Shown: positions 16,203-24,288, counted from the stretch's first letter. The stretch: DNA of 32,857 nt from Crenalkalicoccus roseus (GCF_004761865.1 NZ_SJDM01000035.1:1-32857); one strand, 5' to 3'. Numbers and translations: made by a program. Notes: a model not told the origin generated them from the sequence alone.

Positions 16203-16778
16203 ATGGCGACCGCACCCGGCCCGCCGCCCGACGAGGCCGCGCTGCACGAGGCGGCGCTCCGCCACCTCTCCCGCTTCGCCGCGACCGAGGCCGGGCTGCG
16301 CCGCGTGCTGCTGCGCCGCGTGGAACGCTGGGCGCGCGCCGCCGGCCAGGCCGGGGCGGAGCCGGAGGAGGTCGCCGCCCGCGCCGCCGCGGCGCGGGAG
16401 GCCGCCGCGCGCGTGGCGCGGCGCTTGGCAGCGGCGGGGGCGGTGGACGATGCCGCCTTCGCCGCCGGGCGGGCGGCGCGGCTTGCCCGCGCCGGCCGCT
16501 CCCGCCGTGCCATCGCCGCGCATCTGCGCGCCCGGGGCGTGGCGGCGGAGATCACCGAGGCGGCGCTGCCGGCGGAGGAGGCGGAGCTCGATGCCGCCCT
16601 CGCCCTCTGCCGCCGCCGCCGCCTCGGCCCCTTCGCCGCCGCGCCGCCGACGCCCGAGGCGCGGCTCCGCGCGCTCGCCGCGCTTGCCCGCGCCGGCTTC
16701 GCGCGCGCGGCGGCCGAGGCCGCGCTCGGCATGGAGCGCGCGGCGGCGGAGGCGCGCCTCGCCGCGGCGCGGCGTTAG
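16203..16778 (+). CDS. recX: RecX family regulatory protein
   Basis: A 191-residue, very Arg/Ala-rich helical protein. RecX binds RecA filaments and limits their growth. The recognisable core is AARVARRLAAAGAVDDAAFAAGRAARLARAGRSRRAIAAHLRARGVAAEITEAAL, which matches the RecX pattern of W/A-L-x-x-x-G-x-(I/L/V)-D-D-x-x-F-A and SR..I...L...G. The C-terminal repeat CRRRRLGPF and AALARAGFARAAAEAAL is also RecX-like. No recA is present here. Similarity is weak in the first 50 residues because of composition. The TAG stop is the first three bases of the palindrome at 16776. Confidence 0.82.
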   Translation: MATAPGPPPDEAALHEAALRHLSRFAATEAGLRRVLLRRVERWARAAGQAGAEPEEVAARAAAAREAAARVARRLAAAGAVDDAAFAAGRAARLARAGRSRRAIAAHLRARGVAAEITEAALPAEEAELDAALALCRRRRLGPFAAAPPTPEARLRALAALARAGFARAAAEAALGMERAAAEARLAAARR

Positions 16779-16824
16779 AGCGTATCGCGAAGGGCTGGAA
16801 ACAGCCGTCCGCGATCTGCTCTAG
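16776..16824. repeat. Palindromic repeat, copy 3, between convergent recX and SDR genes
   Basis: One imperfect palindrome with 22-bp arms around a GAAA loop: left arm TAGAGCGTATCGCGAAGGGCTG, right arm (as reverse complement) TAGAGCAGATCGCGGACGGCTG, mismatched at four positions. Its first TAG (16776-16778) is the recX stop and its last CTA (16821-16823) is the stop of the opposite-strand SDR gene. The inner core GGCTG-GAAA-CAGCC and end GATCTGCTCTAG match module B of the other copies. It fills the whole 42-bp gap and probably serves as a bidirectional terminator. Confidence 0.85.
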
Positions 16825-17627
16825 CCCGGCCGCGCCGCCGTCAGCCCGCCATCCACGATCAGATGCGTCGCGGTGATGTAGCGCGCCTCGTCGCTGGCCA
16901 GGAACAGCACGGCGTGGGCGACGTCCCAGGCATCGCCCATCCGCCCCATCGGCACGCTGGCATGGCGCCTCGCCACCAGCGCCGCGGCGTCATTGGCGCC
17001 GAGCTGCCGCGCCAGCCGGTGCTCGACCAGCGGCGTGTGCATGGTGCCCGGGATCACGGCGTTGCAGCGGATGCCCTGCTTCACGAAGGCGATCGCGGTG
17101 GAGCGGGTGAAGGCCAGGATGCCGGCCTTCGCCGCCGCGTAGGCGACGTTGGTCCGCCCCTCCACCTGGTGGCTCAGGCAGGCGACGGAGGAGAGGTTGA
17201 CGATCGCGCCGCCGCCCTGCCGCCGCATCGCCGGGATCACGTATTTGCACCCGAGGAAGGCGGTCTTGAGGTTGTGGTCCATCTGCGCATCCCACACCGC
17301 CTCGCTCATCGTCACCGCGTCACCGGGGGCGGAACCGCCCACGTTGTTCACCAGGATGTCGATGCGCCCGAAGCGCGCGAGGCAGTCGGCGACCGCCGCC
17401 TCCACCTCCGCCGCCACCGTCATGTCGGCGCGGCGTACCGCGCACTCCCGCCCCTCCGCCGCGATCAGCCGCCGCGTCTCCTCCACGGCGTCGGGGTTGA
17501 TGTCGGTGCCGTAGATCCTGGCGCCCTGGCGCGCCATCAGCACCGCCGTCGCCTTGCCGTTGCCCCAGCCCTCGCCGACCGATCCTGCGCCGGCGATGAA
17601 GGCGACCTTTCCCGTCAGGTCGAGCAT
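16821..17627 (-). CDS. Short-chain dehydrogenase/reductase
   Basis: A 268-residue classical SDR. The nucleotide-binding loop is GAGSVGEGWGNG (13-24), longer than the standard TGxxxGxG and typical of a subgroup with GWGNGK. DINPD at 42-46 suggests NAD preference because an Asp ends the second strand. NNVGG is at 94-98 and the catalytic set is Ser147 (LSSVA), Tyr163 and Lys167 (AYAAAKAG), with Asn119 in HNLKT. FLASDEARYITATHLIVDGG is the usual C-terminus. Substrate unknown. Start: ATG 17627 with GGAGGAG upstream; reading farther on would pass into antisense of azlC. It is divergent from azlC with an 88-bp gap and convergent with recX; the stop is in the palindrome. Confidence 0.88.
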   Translation of the reverse strand: MLDLTGKVAFIAGAGSVGEGWGNGKATAVLMARQGARIYGTDINPDAVEETRRLIAAEGRECAVRRADMTVAAEVEAAVADCLARFGRIDILVNNVGGSAPGDAVTMSEAVWDAQMDHNLKTAFLGCKYVIPAMRRQGGGAIVNLSSVACLSHQVEGRTNVAYAAAKAGILAFTRSTAIAFVKQGIRCNAVIPGTMHTPLVEHRLARQLGANDAAALVARRHASVPMGRMGDAWDVAHAVLFLASDEARYITATHLIVDGGLTAARPG

Positions 17628-17715
17628 CCGCGTCTCCTCCCGCTTGCGTGCCGCGTCAGCCAACCGCGTGTGCTTTGCATGGGTCAAGCGCGCGCCGCCC
17701 TGGTATGGGAGGGGG

Positions 17716-18447
17716 GTGGAGCAGCCGGGACGCAGGGGAGCCGCCTTCACGCGGGCGGGCATGGCGCGGGGGGCGCGGGCCGCGCTCGCCATCACGCTCG
17801 CCCTCGCCCCCTTCGGCCTCGTCATCGGCGTGGTCTCGGATGCGCGCGGCCTGTCGCTGCTCGAGACCTGGCTGATGTCGGGGCTGGTCTTCGCCGGCAC
17901 CAGCCAGCTCGTGGCGCTGGAGCTGTGGACGGAGCCGGCGCCGATCCTCGGCGCCACCCTCGCGGCGCTGGTGATCAACCTGCGCATGGCGCCGATGGGC
18001 GCGGCGCTGGCGCCGGTGCTGGACCGGCTGCATGGCTGGCGCCTGTGGGGCACGCTGGCGACGCTGGTGGACAACGCCTTCGCGCTCACCATCGCCGAGA
18101 TCCGCGCCGGGCGGCGGGATGCCGGCTTCCTGCTCGGCGCCGGGCTGGTGATGTGGGCGAACTGGATGGTGATGGTCACCCTCGGCCACGTCTTCGCGGC
18201 GCTGGTGCGCCTGCCGCCCGGCCATCCGGTGTTCTTCGCCGCCGCCGCCACGCTGCTCGCGCTGCTGGTGCCGATCTGGCGCGGGCGGTCGGACCTGCTG
18301 CCCTGGGCGGCGGCGGGGGTGGTGGCGCTGGCGGCGCATGGCGCGGGGCTCGGCGCGCCCTGGCCGGTGCTGGCGGGCGCCTGCGCCGGCGCCGCCCTCG
18401 GCGCGGCGCGGGACCTGCGCGGCGGGGCGCGGGCGCGGCGCCGATGA
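17716..18447 (+). CDS. azlC: AzlC family branched-chain amino acid exporter subunit
   Basis: A 243-residue multi-spanning inner-membrane protein of the AzlC/YgaZ family, which with AzlD/YgaH forms a branched-chain amino acid exporter. The opening LAITLALAPFGLVIGVVSDARGLS, then ETWLMSGLVFAGTSQLVALELW and LVINLRMAPMGAAL are typical; several hydrophobic helices follow to about residue 230, and the tail is basic. Start: GTG 17716 with GGGAGGGG directly upstream; ATG 17761 (MARGARAAL) is the alternative and lacks a good ribosome-binding site. The TGA overlaps the azlD ATG by 4 nt. Confidence 0.88.
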   Translation: MEQPGRRGAAFTRAGMARGARAALAITLALAPFGLVIGVVSDARGLSLLETWLMSGLVFAGTSQLVALELWTEPAPILGATLAALVINLRMAPMGAALAPVLDRLHGWRLWGTLATLVDNAFALTIAEIRAGRRDAGFLLGAGLVMWANWMVMVTLGHVFAALVRLPPGHPVFFAAAATLLALLVPIWRGRSDLLPWAAAGVVALAAHGAGLGAPWPVLAGACAGAALGAARDLRGGARARRR

Positions 18448-18752
18448 CGCTGCGCCCGGACGTGCTGGCCGCGATCCTCGGCATGGCGCTGGCGACCTAT
18501 CTCTGCCGCGCCGGCGGCTACGCGCTGCTGCGCGCGACGCGCCCGCCCCGCTTCGTCGAGGCGATGCTGCAGCACCTGCCCGGCTGCATCTTCATCGCCT
18601 TCCTGGTCCCCACCCTGGCGAGCGGCGGCCCCGCCTTCTGGGTGGCGGCCGGCGTGACGGTGGCCACCCAGGCGGCGTTCGGCCGCCTTGCCCTCTCCAT
18701 CGCCATGGGTGTCGCGGCGCTGTGGCTGATCGGGGGGGCCATGCCGGCCTGA
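18444..18752 (+). CDS. azlD: AzlD family membrane protein
   Basis: A 102-residue protein with three to four hydrophobic helices: AAILGMALATYLCRAGGYALL, LPGCIFIAFLVPTLASGG, FWVAAGVTVATQAAF and LALSIAMGVAALWLI. RAGGYALLR and the following RPPRFVEAMLQHLPGCI match AzlD (YgaH) proteins. It starts in an ATGA overlap with azlC; the pair form one exporter. The 180-bp stretch after it (18753-18932) holds inverted GC-rich segments such as GGGCCC...GGGCCC near 18805-18820 but no promoter I can defend. Confidence 0.87.
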   Translation: MTLRPDVLAAILGMALATYLCRAGGYALLRATRPPRFVEAMLQHLPGCIFIAFLVPTLASGGPAFWVAAGVTVATQAAFGRLALSIAMGVAALWLIGGAMPA

Positions 18753-18932
18753 GCGCGGGCGCGGCGGTTTACCCCCGATTCATCCCGGGGCCGCAGTCTC
18801 GGGGCGCGGGCCCCTCGGGCCCATGGCGCGGCGAGGCAGGGTCACGGTGTCCAGGGGATCGCAGCACGGGGCTTCGGCAGCGCCATCGCGGCGGCCGTCC
18901 CGCCTCCCGCCAGGCTCACGCAACGGGACCGC

Positions 18933-20210
18933 ATGACCGCTCTCGCAGACCGCGTGCATCTCGCAGACCGCGCGCAGTTCCTCGAACGGCTCGCCGCCGC
19001 GCTGGCCGCGCCCCGCCCGGGCCTTGAGGCCGGGCCGGCCCTGCTGCTGCTCGACCTCGACCGCTTCAAGCGGGTGAAGGCCTCGATCGGGGAACAGGCG
19101 GGGGAGGCGCTGCTGCGCGCCGCCGGCCGCCGCCTGCGCTCGGCGCTGCGGGAGACCGACGCGGCGGCGCGGCTCGGCGGCGACACCTTCGCCGCGCTGT
19201 TCGCCGCGCCGGCGCGGCGGGAGGCGGTCGCCGCCCTGGCGACCCGGCTGCTGGAGCTCTTCGCCCGCCCCTATGTGGTCAATGGCCGGGTCGCCCTGGT
19301 CGGCGCCAGCATCGGCATCGCGCTGGCCCCGCCGGGCGGGGCGGCGCCGGAGACGCTGCTGACCGACGCCGAACTCGCGCTGCGGGCCGCCAAGGCGGCG
19401 GGCTGCGGCGGCTTCCGCTTCTTCGACCCGTCGATGCGCACCGAGGCGGAGAGCCGCCGCGCGCTCGAGCAGGAGCTGCACGCGGCGCTGCCGCTCGAGC
19501 AGTTCGAGCTGCACTACCAGCCGCAGGTCGCGCTGGCGAGCGACCGGCTGATCGGCTTCGAGGCGCTGATCCGCTGGCGCCACCCGGTGCGCGGGCTGAT
19601 GCGCCCGGACCGGTTCCTGCCGCTCGCCGCCGAGATCGGCCTCTCCTCCGCGATCGGGGAGTGGGTGCTGCGCGCCGCCTGCGCCGAGGCGGCGCGCTGG
19701 CCGGACCACATCCATGTCGCCGTGAACCTGACGCCGGAGGAGGTGAGGTCGGGCCGCGTGTTGCCGGGCGTGGCGCGGGCGCTGCGGGACTCCGGCCTGT
19801 CCGGGCCGCGGCTCGAGATCGAGCTGACCGAGACCGCCCTCCTCCATCCGACGGCGGAGGCGCTGGCCCAGCTCGAGGGGCTGCACCGCCTCGGGGTGCG
19901 GATCTCGCTCGACGATTTCGGCACCGGCTATTCCTCGCTCAGCCAGCTTCGCAGCTTCCCCTTCGACGGGGTGAAGATCGACCGCCGCTTCGCCGAGGAT
20001 GCGGCGGTGCTGCGGGCGGTCGCCGGGCTCGGCGAGGCGCTCGGCATGCGCAGCACGGCGGAGGGGGCGGAAACGCCGGCCCACCTCGCCGGCATGCGCC
20101 GGGCCGGCTGCACCAGCGTGCAGGGCTACCTCCTCGGCCGGCCGATGCCGGCCTCCGAGGTGCCGGCGGCGATCGCCGCCCGTCCCGGTCGATGCGTTCC
20201 GGCCGCCTGA
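18933..20210 (+). CDS. Degenerate-GGDEF/EAL cyclic-di-GMP phosphodiesterase
   Basis: A 425-residue soluble protein. The GGDEF-like domain (about 1-165) lacks the usual D-x-LTGLPNR start and reads GGDTF at 82-86, so the essential Glu is Thr and cyclase activity is unlikely. The EAL domain (about 178-415) keeps its key residues: EAL at 210-212 (GFEALIRWRHP), Asn265 (VNLTPEE), Glu297 (IELTET), Asp327 and Asp328 (LDDFGTGYSSLS), Lys348 and Asp350 (VKIDRRF), Glu377 (AEGAET) and QGYLLGRPM at 397-405. It should therefore hydrolyse cyclic di-GMP. It has no membrane or sensor domain of its own. The BLUF gene starts 14 bp downstream, the obvious candidate for input. ATG 18933 has only a weak ribosome-binding site. 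Confidence 0.93.
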   Translation: MTALADRVHLADRAQFLERLAAALAAPRPGLEAGPALLLLDLDRFKRVKASIGEQAGEALLRAAGRRLRSALRETDAAARLGGDTFAALFAAPARREAVAALATRLLELFARPYVVNGRVALVGASIGIALAPPGGAAPETLLTDAELALRAAKAAGCGGFRFFDPSMRTEAESRRALEQELHAALPLEQFELHYQPQVALASDRLIGFEALIRWRHPVRGLMRPDRFLPLAAEIGLSSAIGEWVLRAACAEAARWPDHIHVAVNLTPEEVRSGRVLPGVARALRDSGLSGPRLEIELTETALLHPTAEALAQLEGLHRLGVRISLDDFGTGYSSLSQLRSFPFDGVKIDRRFAEDAAVLRAVAGLGEALGMRSTAEGAETPAHLAGMRRAGCTSVQGYLLGRPMPASEVPAAIAARPGRCVPAA

Positions 20211-20224
20211 ACGGAGGACAAGAG

Positions 20225-20623
20225 GTGGAATTATTCCGCGTCATCTACATCAGCCGCAACCTGATCCCTCCCTCCGCGACCGAGGCGGAGATCGGGCGCA
20301 TCCTGGAAGCCTCGCGCCGACGCAACGCGGCCCTCGGCGTCACCGGCGCCCTGCTGTTCAGCGAGGGCGCCTTCGCCCAGGTGCTGGAGGGACCGCTCGC
20401 TTCGGTCGAGGAGGTGTTCGAGACCATCCAGGCCGATCCCCGGCACCGGGAGGTGGTGGTGCTCGAGGCCGGTCGCGTGCCGGAACGCGCCTTCCCGGAA
20501 TGGCACATGGCCTATGTCGGCCCCGGCGCCACGCCCCCCTCCGATTGCGAGACGGGCCCGGGCGCGCCGGTCCTCGCCCTGCTGCGCCGCATGGCCCGCC
20601 GCGCCGAGGCGGCGGAGGCCTGA
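20225..20623 (+). CDS. BLUF-domain blue-light photoreceptor
   Basis: A 132-residue stand-alone BLUF protein that binds FAD and senses blue light. Key residues are all present: Tyr8 (RVIYISR), Asn34 (RRRNAALGVTGALLF), Gln52 (FAQVLEGP), Trp93 and Met95 (FPEWHMAYVG), which correspond to Tyr21, Asn45, Gln63, Trp104 and Met106 of AppA. Residues 100-132 are a short tail with a basic helix (LLRRMARRAEAAEA), probably the output surface. Start: GTG 20225 with GGAGGA six bases upstream. It follows the EAL gene by 14 bp, so the two are surely co-transcribed and probably partner proteins: the role would be light control of cyclic di-GMP breakdown. Confidence 0.94.
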   Translation: MELFRVIYISRNLIPPSATEAEIGRILEASRRRNAALGVTGALLFSEGAFAQVLEGPLASVEEVFETIQADPRHREVVVLEAGRVPERAFPEWHMAYVGPGATPPSDCETGPGAPVLALLRRMARRAEAAEA

Positions 20624-20629
20624 CCGGCG

Positions 20630-20646
20630 CCCCCTCCCCTCGGGGG
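20630..20646. terminator. Hairpin between the convergent BLUF and MscS genes
   Basis: CCCCC-TCCCCTC-GGGGG, 5-bp stem with a 7-nt loop, placed in the 25-bp gap between two convergent stop codons. It could end transcription from both sides; the T-run is minimal. Confidence 0.35.
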
Positions 20647-20648
20647 GT

Positions 20649-23015
20649 TCAGGCGGCCCCCGGCCGGGCCGCGCCCTCCGCGGCCGGCTGCGGCGGGAAG
20701 CGGGGCAGGCCGGGGTCGAGGACCAGCTTCTGGTGCGGGTAGGGGATCTCGATGCCGAGCTCGTCGAAGCGGCGCTTCACCCGGCGCTGGAACTCGCGCA
20801 GCACGTTCCAGCGCGCGATCGGCTCGGTCTTGATCCGGGTGCGGATCACCACGCCCGAATCCGCGAAGCGCTCGACGCCCATCACCTCCAGGTCGTCGCG
20901 GATCATCGCCTGCCACTTCGCCTCGGCCCGCATCTCGGCGCTGACCTCGCGCAGCGCCTCCACCACCCGGTCGGTGTCCTCGCGGTAGCTCACCGTCACG
21001 TCGAGCACGGCGAAGGAGAAGTCCCGCGTCATGTTGGTGACCGTGGTCACGGCGCTGAACGGCACGAAATGCACGCTGCCGTCCATCGAGCGCAGCCGGA
21101 TGGAGCGGATGGAGAGCTGCTCCACCACGCCCGACTGCCCGGCCACCGTCACCACCTCCCCCACCGCCACCGCGTCCTCGAGCAGCAGGAAGATGCCGGT
21201 GATCACGTCCCGCACCAGGGTCTGGCTGCCGAAGCCGACGGCGAGGCCGACCACGCCGGCGCCGGCCAGCAGCGGCGCCACGTTCACGCCGAGCTGCGCG
21301 AGCGAGCTCAGCACCACGAAGGTGAGGATCACCACCCCGAGCGCGGTGCGCAGCATCGGCAGCAGGGTGCGCAGCCGCGCGCTGCGCGCCGCCTGGGTCT
21401 CGCCCGCCGCCCGCATCAGGCGGCGCTTGATGGCGGCGTTCGCCAGCTCCCATGCCAGCACGCCGAGCACCAGCGTGGCGCCGATGGAGAACAGCGTGCC
21501 GAGGAGCCGGCTGCCGAGCGTCCCCGGCGCGAACCAGCCGGTGGCGTCCACCCCCCAGACCTCGAGCACCATCACCACGCCGCCGAAGACGATGGCGAGG
21601 GAGACGATGACGCGAAGCGCCGGCGCATAGGCCGCGGCGCGGGCGGAGAGGCCGCCCCAGCCCGCCGCCTCCGCCCCCGGCGCGGGCTGCAGCGCCCGGT
21701 CCAGCACCCGCCGCAGCAGCTCGTCCAGCCCCTTGGCGAGGCCGCCGATCAGCAGGGTGAGGAGCGAGGCGGTGAGCAGCCGCTCGAACCCGTCCTCGAT
21801 CGCAAGCGCCGAGACCACCCAGAGCGCGAGCAGCCACAGGATGACGACGACGTGCCAGATCCCGGCCAGCCCGTCGCGCAGGGCGCGCAGCGCGGCGCGG
21901 CCGCGGTCCGGCCGCTCCCCGGGTTCGAGCGGCGGCGCGCGCAGGGCGGCCGCCACCGTCGCGCGCTGCTGCAGGATGATCCACACCAGCATCAGCGAGA
22001 TCAGCAGCAGCGTCACGTTGACGATGGCGTCGTAGGCCGCCCAGGACAGGCCGAGCGAGACGCCCACCTCGGCCAGCACGTGCCCGCCGAGGCCGACCAG
22101 CAGCATCCGCCGCAGCCAGACGGTGCAGTAGAACGCCGCCTGGTCGGAGAGCGGCACCAGCCGCAGGTGGCGCGAGGAGGGCGAGAGCAGCACGCGCCCG
22201 AGCACGAAGATGCAGCGCGCGGCGATGTAGACATGCGCCACCAGCAGCCCGGCGAGCTGGGTGTTCGGCAGCATCCGCACGAAGCCGAGCAGGCCGTAGG
22301 CCACCAGCGCGAAGCCGAGGATCGGCAGCAGGTCCACCACCAGGCGGGCCAGCACCAGCGGCACCCTCTGCACCCAGCCCCAGACCTGGCCGTCCCCGGG
22401 CGCCAGCGCGCCCAGCCGCCGCCGCGCCCCGGCGAGGCCGCGCCAGACCAGCCATTCGAGCGCCAGCGCGGCGAGGAGCAGCGGCAGCAGCTTCCACGCC
22501 GCCTCCGCCACCCGCGACCGCACCACCGGGTCGCGCAGCATGGCGATGACAGAGTGCCACACGCTCGGCAGGTCGGCCATGCTGCGGATGGTGCCGAGCA
22601 CCGCCTCGGAGGCGTGGCCGAGCCGCTCCTGCAGCCCGAGCAGGAGGTGGGCGCCGACGGTGTTCGGGACGATCAGCGGCTCGGGCGCCGCGGCGGGGGG
22701 CGCCTCGGGCTGCGGCGCCGGCGCGGCCTCGCCCGCGGTGTCGGCGGGCGGGGCGGCGGCCTGCGGGGACGGAGCGGCGGGGGCGGCCGGGGTCGCGCCT
22801 TCCGCCGCCTCGGGCCGGGCGCGGGCGGCGGCGGCCAGCGCCTCCAGCGTGCGGAGGAACTCGGCGCGCCGGGCCTCGTCCCGCAGCAGCGCGCCCAGGC
22901 GCTCGATCTCCGCCGCCGTCAGGGCGGGGCGCGGCGCGGGCGTGGCTTCCTGCGGCTGGGCCGGCGCGGCGGCGAGCAGCAGGAGGATGGCGAGGAGCAG
23001 CCGGGGGAGTCGCAT
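20649..23015 (-). CDS. Large MscS-family mechanosensitive ion channel
   Basis: A 788-residue inner-membrane protein. Residues 1-22 form a signal peptide (LLLAILLLLAAAPAQ); a Pro/Ala-rich periplasmic region to about 130 follows, with a helix ALTAAEIERLGALLRDEARR. Many hydrophobic segments follow from about 185 to 575. The pore helix GAGVVGLAVGFGSQTLVRDVITGIFLLLEDAVAVGE is at about 580-615, and the beta and C-terminal MscS domains with GVVEQLSIRSIRLRSMDGSVHFVPF and the KRRFDELGIEIPYPHQ tail end the protein. It opens under membrane tension to protect from hypo-osmotic shock. The size and layout resemble YbiO/MscK-type channels, without the large MscK periplasmic part. ATG 23015 is used; a longer frame to 23273 would cover the next gene's promoter in antisense. 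Confidence 0.9.
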   Translation of the reverse strand: MRLPRLLLAILLLLAAAPAQPQEATPAPRPALTAAEIERLGALLRDEARRAEFLRTLEALAAAARARPEAAEGATPAAPAAPSPQAAAPPADTAGEAAPAPQPEAPPAAAPEPLIVPNTVGAHLLLGLQERLGHASEAVLGTIRSMADLPSVWHSVIAMLRDPVVRSRVAEAAWKLLPLLLAALALEWLVWRGLAGARRRLGALAPGDGQVWGWVQRVPLVLARLVVDLLPILGFALVAYGLLGFVRMLPNTQLAGLLVAHVYIAARCIFVLGRVLLSPSSRHLRLVPLSDQAAFYCTVWLRRMLLVGLGGHVLAEVGVSLGLSWAAYDAIVNVTLLLISLMLVWIILQQRATVAAALRAPPLEPGERPDRGRAALRALRDGLAGIWHVVVILWLLALWVVSALAIEDGFERLLTASLLTLLIGGLAKGLDELLRRVLDRALQPAPGAEAAGWGGLSARAAAYAPALRVIVSLAIVFGGVVMVLEVWGVDATGWFAPGTLGSRLLGTLFSIGATLVLGVLAWELANAAIKRRLMRAAGETQAARSARLRTLLPMLRTALGVVILTFVVLSSLAQLGVNVAPLLAGAGVVGLAVGFGSQTLVRDVITGIFLLLEDAVAVGEVVTVAGQSGVVEQLSIRSIRLRSMDGSVHFVPFSAVTTVTNMTRDFSFAVLDVTVSYREDTDRVVEALREVSAEMRAEAKWQAMIRDDLEVMGVERFADSGVVIRTRIKTEPIARWNVLREFQRRVKRRFDELGIEIPYPHQKLVLDPGLPRFPPQPAAEGAARPGAA

Positions 23016-23134
23016 GGCGCCGGGAGCAACCGCAAGCTGCCCCCCTTGGTCAAGCCGTCCCGTGACGGTTAACACAAGGACGCGAGGCGCATTCTTCCCT
23101 TGCCGGCCGGGGCGCCCTTCCCCGCGGCGCGGCG

Positions 23135-23162
23135 TTGCCGTCGCGCCATACCCGTCTAGATC
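23135..23162 (+). promoter_or_regulatory. Candidate promoter with transcription start at the HIG1-gene ATG
   Basis: TTGCCG (23135-23140), 16-nt spacer, TAGATC (23157-23162). A start about 7 nt past the -10 box would fall on or next to the ATG at 23169, giving a leaderless mRNA. This agrees with the absence of any purine-rich ribosome-binding site before that ATG. The rest of the 23016-23168 gap shows nothing certain. Confidence 0.4.
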
Positions 23163-23168
23163 GTTTCC

Positions 23169-23363
23169 ATGAGAACGCTCCTGATCGTCCTGACCGCCGC
23201 CGCCATGCTCGGCGTCGTCGGGGTGCTGTTCGCCGGCCTGGTCGGCCTCGTGCGCACGGATGCCAACCCGCACCGCTCCAACGTGCTGATGCGCTGGCGG
23301 GTGATCCTGCAGGGGGTGGCGCTGGCACTGTTCATTCTACTCCTGCTTCTGGTGCGGGGCTGA
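23169..23363 (+). CDS. HIG1-domain twin-transmembrane small protein
   Basis: A 64-residue protein with two hydrophobic helices (about 4-27 and 47-62) and a conserved loop NPHRSNVLMRWRVILQG that contains the R-x-R-x3-Q core (Arg42, Arg44, Gln48) of HIG1 proteins; in many bacterial members Gln of the first position is Asn, as here. Eukaryotic HIG1 proteins associate with respiratory complexes; the bacterial role is inferred to be similar. In many alphaproteobacteria this gene precedes a cobalamin adenosyltransferase gene and etfB-etfA; here no adenosyltransferase gene is present and etfB follows after 174 bp. No ribosome-binding site is visible. The 23364-23537 gap holds the etf promoter. Confidence 0.85.
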   Translation: MRTLLIVLTAAAMLGVVGVLFAGLVGLVRTDANPHRSNVLMRWRVILQGVALALFILLLLLVRG

Positions 23364-23386
23364 GGAAAGCCCGGCGGGGCCGTCTT

Positions 23387-23416
23387 TTGACAGGCCGCGC
23401 CGGCCCGCCCTATTTT
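23387..23416 (+). promoter_or_regulatory. Strong sigma-70-type promoter for etfB-etfA
   Basis: TTGACA (23387-23392, perfect consensus), 18-nt GC-rich spacer, TATTTT (23411-23416). Transcription would start about 23423, leaving a leader of about 115 nt before etfB. The best promoter in the window, which fits the high demand for this flavoprotein. Confidence 0.75.
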
Positions 23417-23537
23417 CCGCGCGGGTTGCCGCACAGGCGCAAGCGGTGGGGGTATTCGGCCCTGCCGTCCTCCTGGCCCCGGCGGCGCCCCGCGCCCGGG
23501 GTCGAACCGCAACAGCACGCAGGAAACGGCAGAGGCG

Positions 23538-24287
23538 ATGAAGCTCCTCGTCCCGGTCAAGCGGGTGGTCGACTACAACGTCAAGGTCCGCGTCAAGGCG
23601 GACGGCACCGGCGTCGAGACCGCGAACGTCAAGATGTCCATGAACCCCTTCGACGAGATCGCGGTCGAGGAGGCGGTGCGGCTGAAGGAGAAGGGCATCG
23701 CGACCGAGATCGTCGCCGTCTCCGCCGGCCCCGCCGCGGCGCAGGAGCAGATCCGCACCGCGCTCGCCATGGGTGCGGACCGCGGCATCCTGGTCGAGCA
23801 TGACGGCGTGCTGGAGCCGCTCGCGGTGGCCAAGATCCTGAAGGCGATCGTCGAGAAGGAGGGGCCGCAGCTCGTCATCCTCGGCAAGCAGGCCATCGAC
23901 GACGACATGAACGCCACCGGCCAGATGCTGGCGGCGCTTCTCGGCTGGCCGCAGGGCACCTTCGCCAGCAGGGTCGAGCCGGCCGACGGCGCCCTCAAGG
24001 TGACGCGCGAGGTGGACGGAGGTCTCGAGACGGTGCAGCTCAGGCTGCCCGCCATCGTCACCACCGACCTCAGGCTGAACGAGCCGCGCTACGCCTCGCT
24101 GCCCAACATCATGAAGGCGCGCAAGAAGCCGATCGAGACGGTGAAGCCCGCCGATCTCGGCGTGGACGTGACGCCGCGCCTCTCCGTGCTGAAGGTGGAG
24201 GAGCCGCCGAAGCGCCAGGCCGGCAAGAAGGTGGCCTCGGTCCAGGAGCTGGTGGAGAAGCTCCGCAACGAAGCGAAGGTGATCTGA
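23538..24287 (+). CDS. etfB: Electron transfer flavoprotein beta subunit
   Basis: A 249-residue subunit that binds AMP and, with EtfA, carries electrons from acyl-CoA and other dehydrogenases to ETF:quinone oxidoreductase. Diagnostic segments: [95 protein letters not shown], and the partner-recognition loop [33 protein letters not shown] short AGAGG and an upstream AGGAAA precede the ATG. etfA begins two bases past its stop; the pair form one transcript. Confidence 0.97.
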   Translation: MKLLVPVKRVVDYNVKVRVKADGTGVETANVKMSMNPFDEIAVEEAVRLKEKGIATEIVAVSAGPAAAQEQIRTALAMGADRGILVEHDGVLEPLAVAKILKAIVEKEGPQLVILGKQAIDDDMNATGQMLAALLGWPQGTFASRVEPADGALKVTREVDGGLETVQLRLPAIVTTDLRLNEPRYASLPNIMKARKKPIETVKPADLGVDVTPRLSVLKVEEPPKRQAGKKVASVQELVEKLRNEAKVI

Positions 24288-24288
24288 G

